From: Candidatus Zixiibacteriota bacterium | Lineage (GTDB): Bacteria > Zixibacteria > MSB-5A5 > GN15 > JAAZOE01 | Reading direction: 5' to 3' | Assembly: GCA_012797915.1 (NCBI GenBank) | Contig: JAAZOE010000100.1 | Coordinates: forward strand, 1-12,212 | DNA length: 12,212 bases | Part shown: piece by piece, positions 1 through 6,167 of the stretch | Position numbering within the stretch: the first letter of the stretch is position 1 | Layout: each line of letters opens with the position of its first letter | Made by a program: the position numbers and the translations under genes | Notes under the pieces: model-generated | Database searches by the model: none | Seen by the model: the letters and a program-made list of their open reading frames with translations, nothing else | Told to the model about the DNA's origin: nothing

Positions 1-588
1 CTGCCGGACCTGGACAAGCCCGGCATCCTGGACATCGGCTGCGGCTCCGGGGTGGTCACGCTCGAGTTGGCGCGGCTCAGCGGCGGCGGCGTGGTTGCGC
101 TGGACATCGATGCCGCCGCTCTCGACAGACTCAAGGCGAAAGCGGCCGAAGAGAACGTATCGGGCAGAATCACCGTCATATGCACCTCCATGGTGGACAT
201 GACCTTCCCGGCAGGCAGTTTTGACCTTGTCTGGACCGAGGGCGCCATCGCCTTCATCGGATTCGAACGCGGCCTGAGCCGATGGCGGACTCTCCTCGTC
301 CCCCACGGATACCTGGTCGTCCACGATACGCTGGCGGGATGGCAGAAGAAGCTGGAATCGGCCCGCGCCTGCGGATACGCCGTCGTCGGCCGATTCGACG
401 TCTCCGCCGATACCTGGTGGAACGAATATTATGCCCCCCTGAAGCGCCGCCTGGAAGAACTGCGAGCCACCAATCCCACAGACCCATCCGTCATCGCGGA
501 GATGGCCGCGACCGAGCGGGATATCGGCGAATTCGACATCCATGACGATCGCTACGCATCCTTTTTCCTGATCCTCAAGAAAGAATAG
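1..588 (+). CDS. Class I SAM-dependent methyltransferase (5' end cut by window edge)
   Basis: The reading frame is open from base 1, so the gene starts upstream; 195 residues and a TAG stop are visible. The first residues hold the SAM-binding glycine loop (motif I, ILDIGCGSG), followed by VVALDID, whose acidic residue normally contacts the ribose hydroxyls. A motif IV-like strand, FDLVWTEGAI, and a post-motif strand, GYLVVHD, complete the Rossmann methyltransferase core. The C-terminal part, with WWNEYYAPLKRRLEELR, is helical and probably forms a substrate lid. This is the small-molecule methyltransferase type (Methyltransf_11/25), not a nucleic-acid enzyme, and no NPPY-type motif is present. 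The substrate cannot be read from the sequence. It converges on the symporter gene, with 55 bp between the stops. The family call is firm; the specific function is unknown. Confidence 0.88.
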   Translation: MPDLDKPGILDIGCGSGVVTLELARLSGGGVVALDIDAAALDRLKAKAAEENVSGRITVICTSMVDMTFPAGSFDLVWTEGAIAFIGFERGLSRWRTLLVPHGYLVVHDTLAGWQKKLESARACGYAVVGRFDVSADTWWNEYYAPLKRRLEELRATNPTDPSVIAEMAATERDIGEFDIHDDRYASFFLILKKE

Positions 589-602
589 TCCCGAAGCCGG
601 GT

Positions 603-641
603 CCGTTTCGTCGCCGAAATCTTCGAAGGTACGGGAAACGG
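603..641. other. Weak inverted repeat between convergent genes
   Basis: CCGTTTC (603-609) and GAAACGG (635-641) are exact inverse complements around a 25-base loop, between the stops of the methyltransferase and the symporter. There is no T-tract on either side. It may help stop convergent transcription, but it is a weak candidate. Confidence 0.25.
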
Positions 642-643
642 CG

Positions 644-1987
644 TCAGAGCCAGTCGGATTTGGGAGCGGTCATCAACCGATGCCCCTCGGAACGGGCCAC
701 GTAGGTCGCGGCGGTGATGTCTCCGGTGACATTGAGGGTCGTGCGGCACATGTCCAGCACCCGGTCGACCCCCAGGATAATCGTGATCAGCGAAGGGTTG
801 ACGCCGATGCTGGTCAGGACGATGATGATGAAGGGGATCGAGCCCGAGGGCACCCCGGCGGTGCCGATCCCCCCCAGGATGGCCATGTAGGCCACCATGA
901 TCTGCTGGCCCAGGCTCAGGTGAATCCCGGCCAGCTGGGCCAGAAACAGAATCGTCACCCCCTCATAGAGAGCGGTGCCGTTCTGGTTGGCGGTGGCCCC
1001 GACGGTGAGGACGAAATTGTTGATGTGCCGCGGCACGTTCAGGTTTCTCTCCGACACCTCCAGCGTGGTCGGCAGGGTGGCGTTCGAGGACGAGGTCGAG
1101 AAGGCGGTCAGGATGACCGTGCGGATGCGGGCGAAGAAGGCTATCGGTGAGATACGCGACAGGACCGCCACCGACAGCGAATAGACGCCGAACATGTGCA
1201 GGGTCAGGCCGATCAGCACGGTGGCGATAAACCAGCTGAGGGCCTTCAGCAGGTCCGGCCCGAACCGGGCCAGGTTGTTGAACAACAGGCAGGCCACGGC
1301 ATAAGGGGCCAGGTACATGATGCCGTCGATGATGGTTGTCGAAATCTGGAAAATCGCCTCGCACAAACGCACCAGCGGCGCGCCGGCGGATTCGGGAATC
1401 CTCGTGACCGCGATGCCCAGAATCAGGGCGAAAAACATCAGGTGCAACAGATTGGGCGGGTCGCCGGCCATGGCCGTAAACGGATTGGACGGGACGGCCG
1501 TCTTGACCACCTGCATGAAGGGCGAATCCTCCCCCCCGGCCGCCCGGACCGCCTCAATCCGCTTCGCCGCTTCTCCACTATAGCGGGCTTCGAGCGCGGC
1601 CGAGGTCGCCGGGTCGATCCGTTTCCCCGGTTGGATAACATTGACCAAAGTGATGCCGATGGCGACTGAAATGGCCGAGATGACCAGACAATAGACGAAC
1701 GATTTCAACCCGATCCGTCCCAAGGCGCGCAGTTCGCGGATCCCGGCCACGCCGATCACCAGCGAGGAAAAGACCAGCGGCAGGACGGTCATCAGCAGCA
1801 GCCGCATGAATAGCTGGCCGATCGGTTCGGTCACATGGAATACGAGCCAAGCCACATGGGGATGATCGCCGCCGAAACCGAGGTTGGCGATCAGGCCGGC
1901 GGCCACACCGACGATCAAACCGATTGCGATCTGCGTATGCAGTGGCACTCGTCGGCGCCGGTATCGCGTGACAGGCTGATCAGACAA
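644..1987 (-). CDS. DAACS-family dicarboxylate/amino acid:cation symporter
   Basis: This 447-residue polytopic inner-membrane protein matches the GltP/DctA/GltPh family in length and motifs: the HP1 serine-rich turn (TAFSTSSSNATLP, around residues 294-306), the TM7 NxxGT motif at 334-338, the HP2 turn GVPSGSIP (378-385), and TM8 DRVLDMCRTTLNVTGD (408-423). By alignment to GltPh, D412, R415 and N419 sit at the positions that bind the substrate amino and side-chain carboxyl groups, so an acidic amino acid or dicarboxylate is the likely substrate. TM7 reads NQNGT instead of NMDGT, which alters a sodium-site position. The start is TTG: an in-frame TGA lies just upstream, and GAGGG sits 9 bases before the TTG. 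It follows the M3 peptidase by 51 bp on the same strand and probably shares its transcript. The exact substrate and coupling ion are inferred. Confidence 0.92.
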   Translation of the reverse strand: MSDQPVTRYRRRRVPLHTQIAIGLIVGVAAGLIANLGFGGDHPHVAWLVFHVTEPIGQLFMRLLLMTVLPLVFSSLVIGVAGIRELRALGRIGLKSFVYCLVISAISVAIGITLVNVIQPGKRIDPATSAALEARYSGEAAKRIEAVRAAGGEDSPFMQVVKTAVPSNPFTAMAGDPPNLLHLMFFALILGIAVTRIPESAGAPLVRLCEAIFQISTTIIDGIMYLAPYAVACLLFNNLARFGPDLLKALSWFIATVLIGLTLHMFGVYSLSVAVLSRISPIAFFARIRTVILTAFSTSSSNATLPTTLEVSERNLNVPRHINNFVLTVGATANQNGTALYEGVTILFLAQLAGIHLSLGQQIMVAYMAILGGIGTAGVPSGSIPFIIIVLTSIGVNPSLITIILGVDRVLDMCRTTLNVTGDITAATYVARSEGHRLMTAPKSDWL

Positions 1988-2015
1988 GCAAGTATTCCCT
2001 CATCATCTGATGACC

Positions 2016-2031
2016 GGGCCGCGACCGGCCC
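2016..2031 (-). other. Short GC hairpin between peptidase and symporter genes
   Basis: GGGCCG and CGGCCC flank a 4-base loop, just after the peptidase stop codon and before the symporter ribosome binding site. There is no T-tract. It could be a partial terminator or a 3'-end stabiliser that lowers symporter expression relative to the peptidase. Confidence 0.35.
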
Positions 2032-2038
2032 CGCGCAA

Positions 2039-4135
2039 TCAGCGCAGCCCCCGCCGCGACAGGTACGGTCCCATCTCCGGCTCGCGGCCGCGGAATCGTT
2101 TGTACAGGGTCATCGTGTCCTCGGTGCCGAATTCCTCCAGCACGTTTTTCCGATAGGCCGCCGCCGTCTTCTTGTCGAACAACGACGTTTCCTTGAACGC
2201 CTGGAAGGCATCGGCATCCAGTACCTCGGACCAGAGATAGATATAGTACCCGGCCTGGTAGCCGCCCTGGATATGGGTGAAGTAGGTCGTCCGATACCGC
2301 GGCAGGATTTCCGGAATCAGGCCGATGTCGGCCATGACCCGGTTTTCGAAGTTGGTGATATTGACGTTCCGGGCGTCGCCGAGAGTATGCCAGGCCATAT
2401 CGAGAAAGCAGGCGGCGACATATTCGACGGTATCGAATCCCTGGTTGAACAGGCGGCTATGGTTGAGCTTATCAACCAACGCGGTCGGAATGACCTCGCC
2501 GGTCTGGTAATGCCGGGCATACAGCTTCAGGAATTCCGGCTCCAACACCCAATTTTCCATAATCTGCGACGGCAGTTCCCCGGCATCGTCGGCGGCATAG
2601 CTGGCCCGGGAGCGGCCGTTGTAGAGAAGCGTGTTGAGGCAGTGGCCGAATTCATGGAACACCGTCTTCACCTCGTCGACGCTCAGCAGCGACGGCGTTT
2701 CCGGAGTCGGTTTGGTGATATTGCAGATCAGGGTGGAAAACGGGATGACCCGTTTGCCGTCCTGATAGAACGCATCCCGGAACGAGCCGGACCAGGCTCC
2801 GCCCCGTTTGGAATCGCGGGGGAAGAAATCGGTGTACAGGAGGCCGATCAGCGTGCCGTTGCTCTCCTGCACCTCGAACACCTCGACCTCCGGGTGATAC
2901 ACGGGAATATCCCGGCGGGGAATGAATTTCAGGCCGAAGAGCTTATTCGCCAGAGTGAAGGCCCCCTGGCGCACGTTTTCCAGTTGGAAATAGGGGCGCA
3001 GGGCCGCGTCGTCCAAGTCATACTTGGCCTGACGCAGTTTCTCGGCATAGTACCACCAGTCCCACGGGGCCAGTTTGAAACCGCCCCCCTCGCGGTCGAT
3101 AATCGCCTGCATTTCGGCGGCTTCGCCTTTGGCCCGTTCCAGGGCCGGCTTCCAAGCCTCCTTCAGGAAAGCATCGACCGCTTGGGGCGTCTTGGCCATG
3201 CGATTTTCCAGGGAGTACTCGGCCGGCGTGGAAAATCCCAGCAGTCGGCACCGTTCTTCGCGCAGGCAGAAGATCTTTTGCAGGATGGCCTTGTTGTCGT
3301 GGTCGTTGTCGCGGTCGCCGCGCATGACATAGGCGGTATATAACGCCTCTCGCAGATGGCGCGAATCGGCATACTGCCAAAAGGGAGTGCAGCTGGGTCG
3401 CTGGGTGGTGAAGACCCATTTGCCGGGCAGGTTCATCGCCTCGGCCGTCTCCCGCCCCATGGTGATGATGGCCTCGGGCAGGCCGGCCAGATCGGCGGCG
3501 CTGTCGATGATGATATAGGAATCATTGGTCTCGGCCAGCAGGTTTTCGTTGAATTTCAGCACCAAAAGCGATTGCTCGCGGTTGATATCGCGCAGGCGGG
3601 CGTTCTGGGCGCTGTCGAGCGACGCGCCGCTGCGTACGAAATCCCGGTAAGTGTTTTCCAATAAATACCGCTGTTTGACCGTCAAGGACAGCTTGTCCCG
3701 CCGCTCGTACAGGTTCTTCAGCCGGGCGAAAAGCGTTTCGTTCTGGAAAATATTGTCGTTGTGCGCCGTCAAAAGGGGCGTCAGCTGCGCGGCGATCTCC
3801 CGCCGTTCGGGGCTGGAGATGGTCCCCAGCAGCGAGAAGAAGATTCCGGTGTCGTTTTTCAGCAGTTGGCCGGACAGGTCATAGGCCGTGATCGTGTTCT
3901 CGAATGACGGCGGCTCGGGATTGTTCGTGATGGCATCAATCTCGGCCTGTTGTCGCTTGATCCCTTCCTCCACCGCCGGCCGGAAATGATCGAGTTGAAT
4001 CTGGTCGAAGGGGGGCGTCTGCAAGGGGGTCGTGAAAGGAACCAGCAAGGGGTTGTCCTGCGCCGCCAACGGCAGACAACACATCGCCAGGAGCAGGGTC
4101 GAAACCAGTATCATGGGCACGGTTTTCATGGTCAC
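2039..4135 (-). CDS. Exported M3-family zinc oligopeptidase (Dcp/OpdA-like)
   Basis: This 698-residue protein has the usual size of bacterial oligopeptidase A or peptidyl-dipeptidase. The zinc site is HEFGH at 494-498, with the third ligand expected at E520 in the ELPSQIMENW block. The C-terminal HIQGGYQAGYYIYLW block (621-635) supplies the conserved His and Tyr that hold substrate. The N-terminus is a Sec signal peptide: MKT, a hydrophobic core to about residue 20, then LPLAAQD. It therefore probably acts in the periplasm, unlike cytoplasmic OpdA. The usual SGTNxxxDFVE stretch before the third ligand is replaced by a loop three residues shorter. The start is taken as GTG, with GGAGGT 7 bases upstream; an ATG two codons later is also possible but too far from that site. 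Role: trimming short peptides, whose products could feed the downstream symporter. Confidence 0.93.
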   Translation of the reverse strand: MTMKTVPMILVSTLLLAMCCLPLAAQDNPLLVPFTTPLQTPPFDQIQLDHFRPAVEEGIKRQQAEIDAITNNPEPPSFENTITAYDLSGQLLKNDTGIFFSLLGTISSPERREIAAQLTPLLTAHNDNIFQNETLFARLKNLYERRDKLSLTVKQRYLLENTYRDFVRSGASLDSAQNARLRDINREQSLLVLKFNENLLAETNDSYIIIDSAADLAGLPEAIITMGRETAEAMNLPGKWVFTTQRPSCTPFWQYADSRHLREALYTAYVMRGDRDNDHDNKAILQKIFCLREERCRLLGFSTPAEYSLENRMAKTPQAVDAFLKEAWKPALERAKGEAAEMQAIIDREGGGFKLAPWDWWYYAEKLRQAKYDLDDAALRPYFQLENVRQGAFTLANKLFGLKFIPRRDIPVYHPEVEVFEVQESNGTLIGLLYTDFFPRDSKRGGAWSGSFRDAFYQDGKRVIPFSTLICNITKPTPETPSLLSVDEVKTVFHEFGHCLNTLLYNGRSRASYAADDAGELPSQIMENWVLEPEFLKLYARHYQTGEVIPTALVDKLNHSRLFNQGFDTVEYVAACFLDMAWHTLGDARNVNITNFENRVMADIGLIPEILPRYRTTYFTHIQGGYQAGYYIYLWSEVLDADAFQAFKETSLFDKKTAAAYRKNVLEEFGTEDTMTLYKRFRGREPEMGPYLSRRGLR

Positions 4136-4168
4136 GGTTCTTACCTCCGGTATCGCGGTGTAGGCGAC

Positions 4169-4197
4169 AGTATACTATCGATTTCCTTATTCGGCAA
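4169..4197 (-). promoter_or_regulatory. Sigma70-like promoter of the peptidase-symporter operon
   Basis: On the minus strand, TTGCCG (4192-4197) and TATACT (4169-4174) are separated by exactly 17 bases. They match the -35 and -10 consensus at 4 and 5 of 6 positions. The predicted transcript start, near 4162, leaves a leader of about 27 bases before the GTG. Confidence 0.65.
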
Positions 4198-4211
4198 GAC
4201 CGTTTGCCGAA
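4190..4211. promoter_or_regulatory. Perfect palindrome over the -35: candidate operator
   Basis: TTCGGCAA (4190-4197) and TTGCCGAA (4204-4211) are perfect inverted 8-base arms around six bases (GACCGT). One arm contains the -35 hexamer of the peptidase promoter. A dimeric regulator bound here would cover that -35. No T-tract follows, so a terminator is unlikely. Confidence 0.45.
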
Positions 4212-4245
4212 ACCCGCAATCACCGCCCTGGGGTCAAAATCCTGT

Positions 4246-4274
4246 TTGCCTTTGGGCGTCCGTGGGCATAGATT
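4246..4274 (+). promoter_or_regulatory. Possible promoter of the STAS-like gene
   Basis: TTGCCT (4246-4251) and TAGATT (4269-4274) are 17 bases apart, and each matches consensus at 4 of 6 positions. The leader that follows can fold as TTGC/GCAA enclosing GATTG/CAATC. It is a weak candidate, based on spacing and position only. Confidence 0.3.
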
Positions 4275-4332
4275 GCGGACAGATTGGGGATCAATCGCAA
4301 CCAGGTGATAATCAAGGCTCGAGGGGGTTCTC

Positions 4333-4716
4333 ATGCCGGTACTCTACGACATCGACCATAAACGGAAACTCGTCATCGCCCGGGGATGCGGTGTCATGAC
4401 CATGACCGACCTTTTCGCCTACCATAAAGAGGTGTGGTCGCGAGCCGACGTCATCGGGTATGGTGAAATCGTCGACATAACCGGGATCGACGTAAAAAGC
4501 ACGATCCCGACCAATGAAATCATCGATCTGGCCAAAACGGCCGCTGCCGATGATGCCGTCGTCGGTTCGACCCGGCTGGCGATCGTCGCCACCGGGGATC
4601 TGTTTTTCGGTTTGGGACGGATGTATCAGGCCTACCGCGAAACGACAGTCCAAAGCCGGAAAAAGGTTAACGTCTTCCGTTCGATGGATGAAGCCATGGC
4701 CTGGATCGGCCAATAA
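4333..4716 (+). CDS. Small SpoIIAA/STAS-like protein of unknown function
   Basis: This 127-residue protein is probably cytoplasmic, with no signal peptide or membrane segment. It opens with MPVLYDIDHKRKLVIARGCG and a helix starting TMTDLFAYHKEVW. A strand (GYGEIVDITGID, about 42-53), a helix (NEIIDLAKTAA), a strand (RLAIVATGDLFFGLGRMYQ, about 81-99) and a final VNVFRSMDEAMAWIG helix follow. This alternating pattern and the ending VFRSMDEAMAWI are typical of short SpoIIAA-like hypothetical proteins. Whether it has an anti-sigma-antagonist phosphorylation serine is not clear. GAGGGGG lies 5 bases before the ATG. It is divergent from the peptidase operon and convergent with the CBM9-like gene, so it is a single-gene unit. 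It could be a binding adaptor or anchor; nothing in the sequence names a partner. Confidence 0.8.
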   Translation: MPVLYDIDHKRKLVIARGCGVMTMTDLFAYHKEVWSRADVIGYGEIVDITGIDVKSTIPTNEIIDLAKTAAADDAVVGSTRLAIVATGDLFFGLGRMYQAYRETTVQSRKKVNVFRSMDEAMAWIGQ

Positions 4717-4903
4717 TCATCCCGATTTCGGGCGGATATCCCCGTTGCCCCCTTGCGGCCTCCGACCCATAACATCGATAGCCATGTCCAATGCGATCGC
4801 GAGCGAAACATTACTTCTCGGGAGAATGGCCCGATCCGTCTTCTGCGATTTCTTGGCGGATAATCCGCCCGACGGGCGAGACCATTCATACTTGAACGGG
4901 AGG
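4717..4903. other. Intergenic stretch, no gene seen
   Basis: This lies between the convergent STAS-like and CBM9-like genes. It contains a short CCCG-ATTT-CGGG hairpin at 4721-4732, a local GGCGGA-TAA-TCCGCC hairpin at 4855-4869, and a 9-base complementarity between 4729-4737 (CGGGCGGAT) and 4863-4871 (ATCCGCCCG). The GCGATCGC palindrome occurs once. No convincing coding frame or known RNA was seen. Confidence 0.5.
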
Positions 4904-4953
4904 AAAAAATGCCGAGGCGGCCGGCTGCCCGGAAACAGGTCGCCGACCGCCTC
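4904..4953 (-). terminator. Rho-independent terminator of the CBM9-like gene
   Basis: Read on the minus strand, a 12-base-pair stem (arms 4942-4953 and 4914-4925, one G-U pair) with a 16-base loop is followed after four bases by six T residues (4904-4909). It begins 29 bases after the stop of the 4983-5900 gene, as expected for an intrinsic terminator. Confidence 0.85.
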
Positions 4954-4982
4954 AAGCGGAGGAGAGATCAACGGAATGACGG

Positions 4983-5900
4983 CTATTTATCTTCAACGCT
5001 GCTTTTCTGATCCGGACCGGCCAACTGCACCTTGACCCATATTTCCTGCTTTTCCGGCGTACTCATCCCTCCTGGGCCGCGCCTGCGGCCGGAACCACCA
5101 TCCGGACCTCCGCCGCCAAAATCGCCGCCACCCGGGCCGCCGCCCGGCGGCAGACCGCCCCCGCCGCCACCACCACCTGGAAATCCCCCGCCGCCCATGT
5201 CGCGGCCACCCATTCCTTCGGGTTTCTTCATCTCCATATCCCCCCAGATGAAGCCGACCCCGATCGGTTTATCCGGTTTCGCTCCCAGTCCAAACATCTT
5301 GACCGTACTTTCCTTGAGCGGAATACTGAACTCATAGACGAAGAACTCCTTGTCCATCGCCCCGGCTGCCGCCGGTCCTTCGCTCCCATCCATCGGGATC
5401 GCTTTCTCGGCGAGATATTTCTTCTGATAACAGAGAAAAGGATTTTCAACCTCGTCGTTAGCGCCCGGCCCGCGACCTTCACTGTTCTCCGGCATTCGTC
5501 GGTCTTGACCGGAACCGCTTTTGCCGGAGGCGGCCGTGATCTCTTTCATGGTCGGGCCGCCGGTGAATTTCAGCTTGAAGTCTTTCCCTTTCTTTCCCTC
5601 GGGGTCCACATAGATGGTCAATCCACCCATGCGAATCCATCTCGCCCAGTCAGGGTTGCGAAACTGCAGAATCAGATACAGATTGTCGGCGTCGTTGGTC
5701 GCTCCGATGAAGACTTCCTCCTCACTGAAGAAGAGAATCGACCGGTCCGGCCAACCGATCCGGGCTCCGTCCACTTGTATTGGCTGGTCTATCCGGTGCG
5801 ACGTCAGTTCCACGGTCTTGCCGGAGACCGGCGACGCCGCCGGCAGAACCGATACCAACGCAGCGATCACGATAAACGACATCCGGGCGTCCAAGCGCAT
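4983..5900 (-). CDS. Exported CBM9/DOMON-like beta-sandwich protein with glycine-rich insertion
   Basis: This is a 305-residue exported protein. MRLDAR plus a hydrophobic core to about residue 27 (ending SPVSG) form a signal peptide. A beta-rich region follows: PIQVDGARIGW, SEEEVFIGATNDADNLYLILQF and MGGLTIYVDPEGKKG are typical of CBM9-like or DOMON-like domains, which bind sugars or haem; here no ligand can be assigned. After a second beta region (EFFVYEFSIPL, GVGFIWGDMEM), residues 229-279 are almost all Gly, Pro and Asp, and the final strand QEIWVKVQLA comes after them. The start at 5900 has AGAGAGG 5 bases upstream and gives a normal signal peptide. An ATG at 5930 (AAGGAG 4 bases upstream) would add ten residues. 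It is divergent from the EF-hand gene and has its own terminator. Location is periplasm or cell surface; function unknown. Confidence 0.72.
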   Translation of the reverse strand: MRLDARMSFIVIAALVSVLPAASPVSGKTVELTSHRIDQPIQVDGARIGWPDRSILFFSEEEVFIGATNDADNLYLILQFRNPDWARWIRMGGLTIYVDPEGKKGKDFKLKFTGGPTMKEITAASGKSGSGQDRRMPENSEGRGPGANDEVENPFLCYQKKYLAEKAIPMDGSEGPAAAGAMDKEFFVYEFSIPLKESTVKMFGLGAKPDKPIGVGFIWGDMEMKKPEGMGGRDMGGGGFPGGGGGGGGLPPGGGPGGGDFGGGGPDGGSGRRRGPGGMSTPEKQEIWVKVQLAGPDQKSSVEDK

Positions 5901-6002
5901 GGGTACCTCTCTTTCCATCATTGCCGACATTCATCTCCTTGCATCATTTCGTCGCCGTCTTATACTCCCTGAGACTCCGGAAAGACGCATCCGATTCAAT
6001 CC

Positions 6003-6019
6003 GGTTACAATTTGAGACA
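6003..6019 (+). promoter_or_regulatory. Candidate RstA-type binding site in the divergent promoter region
   Basis: GGTTACAATTTGAGAC (6003-6018) matches the site upstream of the response regulator (GGTTACAAATTGTTAC) at 13 of 16 positions. TACAATTTGAGACA (6006-6019) matches the recalled E. coli RstA box TACATNTNGTTACA at 9 of 12 fixed positions. It lies between two divergent genes, so one site could serve both. No good -35/-10 pair was found next to it. Confidence 0.4.
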
Positions 6020-6032
6020 GATAACCCCGCCC

Positions 6033-6120
6033 GTCGACCTGATGCCTCGCGACCGCGCCGTCGACGATGATGGTAGTGATGGCGCCGATCCGGCGAAACG
6101 ATGCGGCCGGAGGCGCATCG
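6033..6120 (+). promoter_or_regulatory. Structured leader upstream of the EF-hand gene
   Basis: Three successive pairings are possible: GTCGAC (6033-6038) with GTCGAC (6060-6065), CGCCG-ATC-CGGCG (6083-6095), and CGATGCG (6099-6105) with CGCATCG (6114-6120). If transcription begins near 6018, this makes a folded leader of about 150 bases. It resembles no riboswitch class I know. Confidence 0.35.
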
Positions 6121-6133
6121 CGGAAAGACGAAA

Positions 6134-6162
6134 TCACCTGTATGGAAACCGAAAGGAGGTGA
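6134..6162 (+). promoter_or_regulatory. Hairpin able to mask the EF-hand gene Shine-Dalgarno
   Basis: TCACCT (6134-6139) is the exact complement of AGGTGA (6157-6162), the 3' part of a near-perfect Shine-Dalgarno (AAAGGAGGTGA, 6152-6162) whose core is 8 bases from the ATG. Pairing would hide the ribosome binding site. TCACCT is also the anti-Shine-Dalgarno sequence of 16S rRNA. Confidence 0.45.
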
Positions 6163-6167
6163 GACAG

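Noticed and set aside
1835..3343. 502-residue open frame on the plus strand, antisense to the symporter and M3 peptidase
   Set aside because: It is a GC-driven shadow frame: no ribosome site, no recognisable domain, and both genes on the other strand have intact motifs throughout.
4076..4087. Lipoprotein signal in the M3 peptidase (LAMCC)
   Set aside because: Met before the Cys does not fit a lipobox; LPLAAQ after it fits signal peptidase I.
4909..5010. 33-residue basic ORF as a coding gene
   Set aside because: Its apparent ribosome site is the reverse of the terminator T-tract, and the frame overlaps the CBM9-like coding end; kept only as a low-interest finding.
5098..5210. CCG/GGC-rich tract as a DNA repeat array
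   Set aside because: It is the codon-level result of the glycine-rich protein segment, with no regular unit.
6012..6167. 52-codon upstream extension of the EF-hand gene from a TTG
   Set aside because: The extension has no ribosome site and no conserved features; a near-perfect Shine-Dalgarno sits directly before the ATG at 6168.
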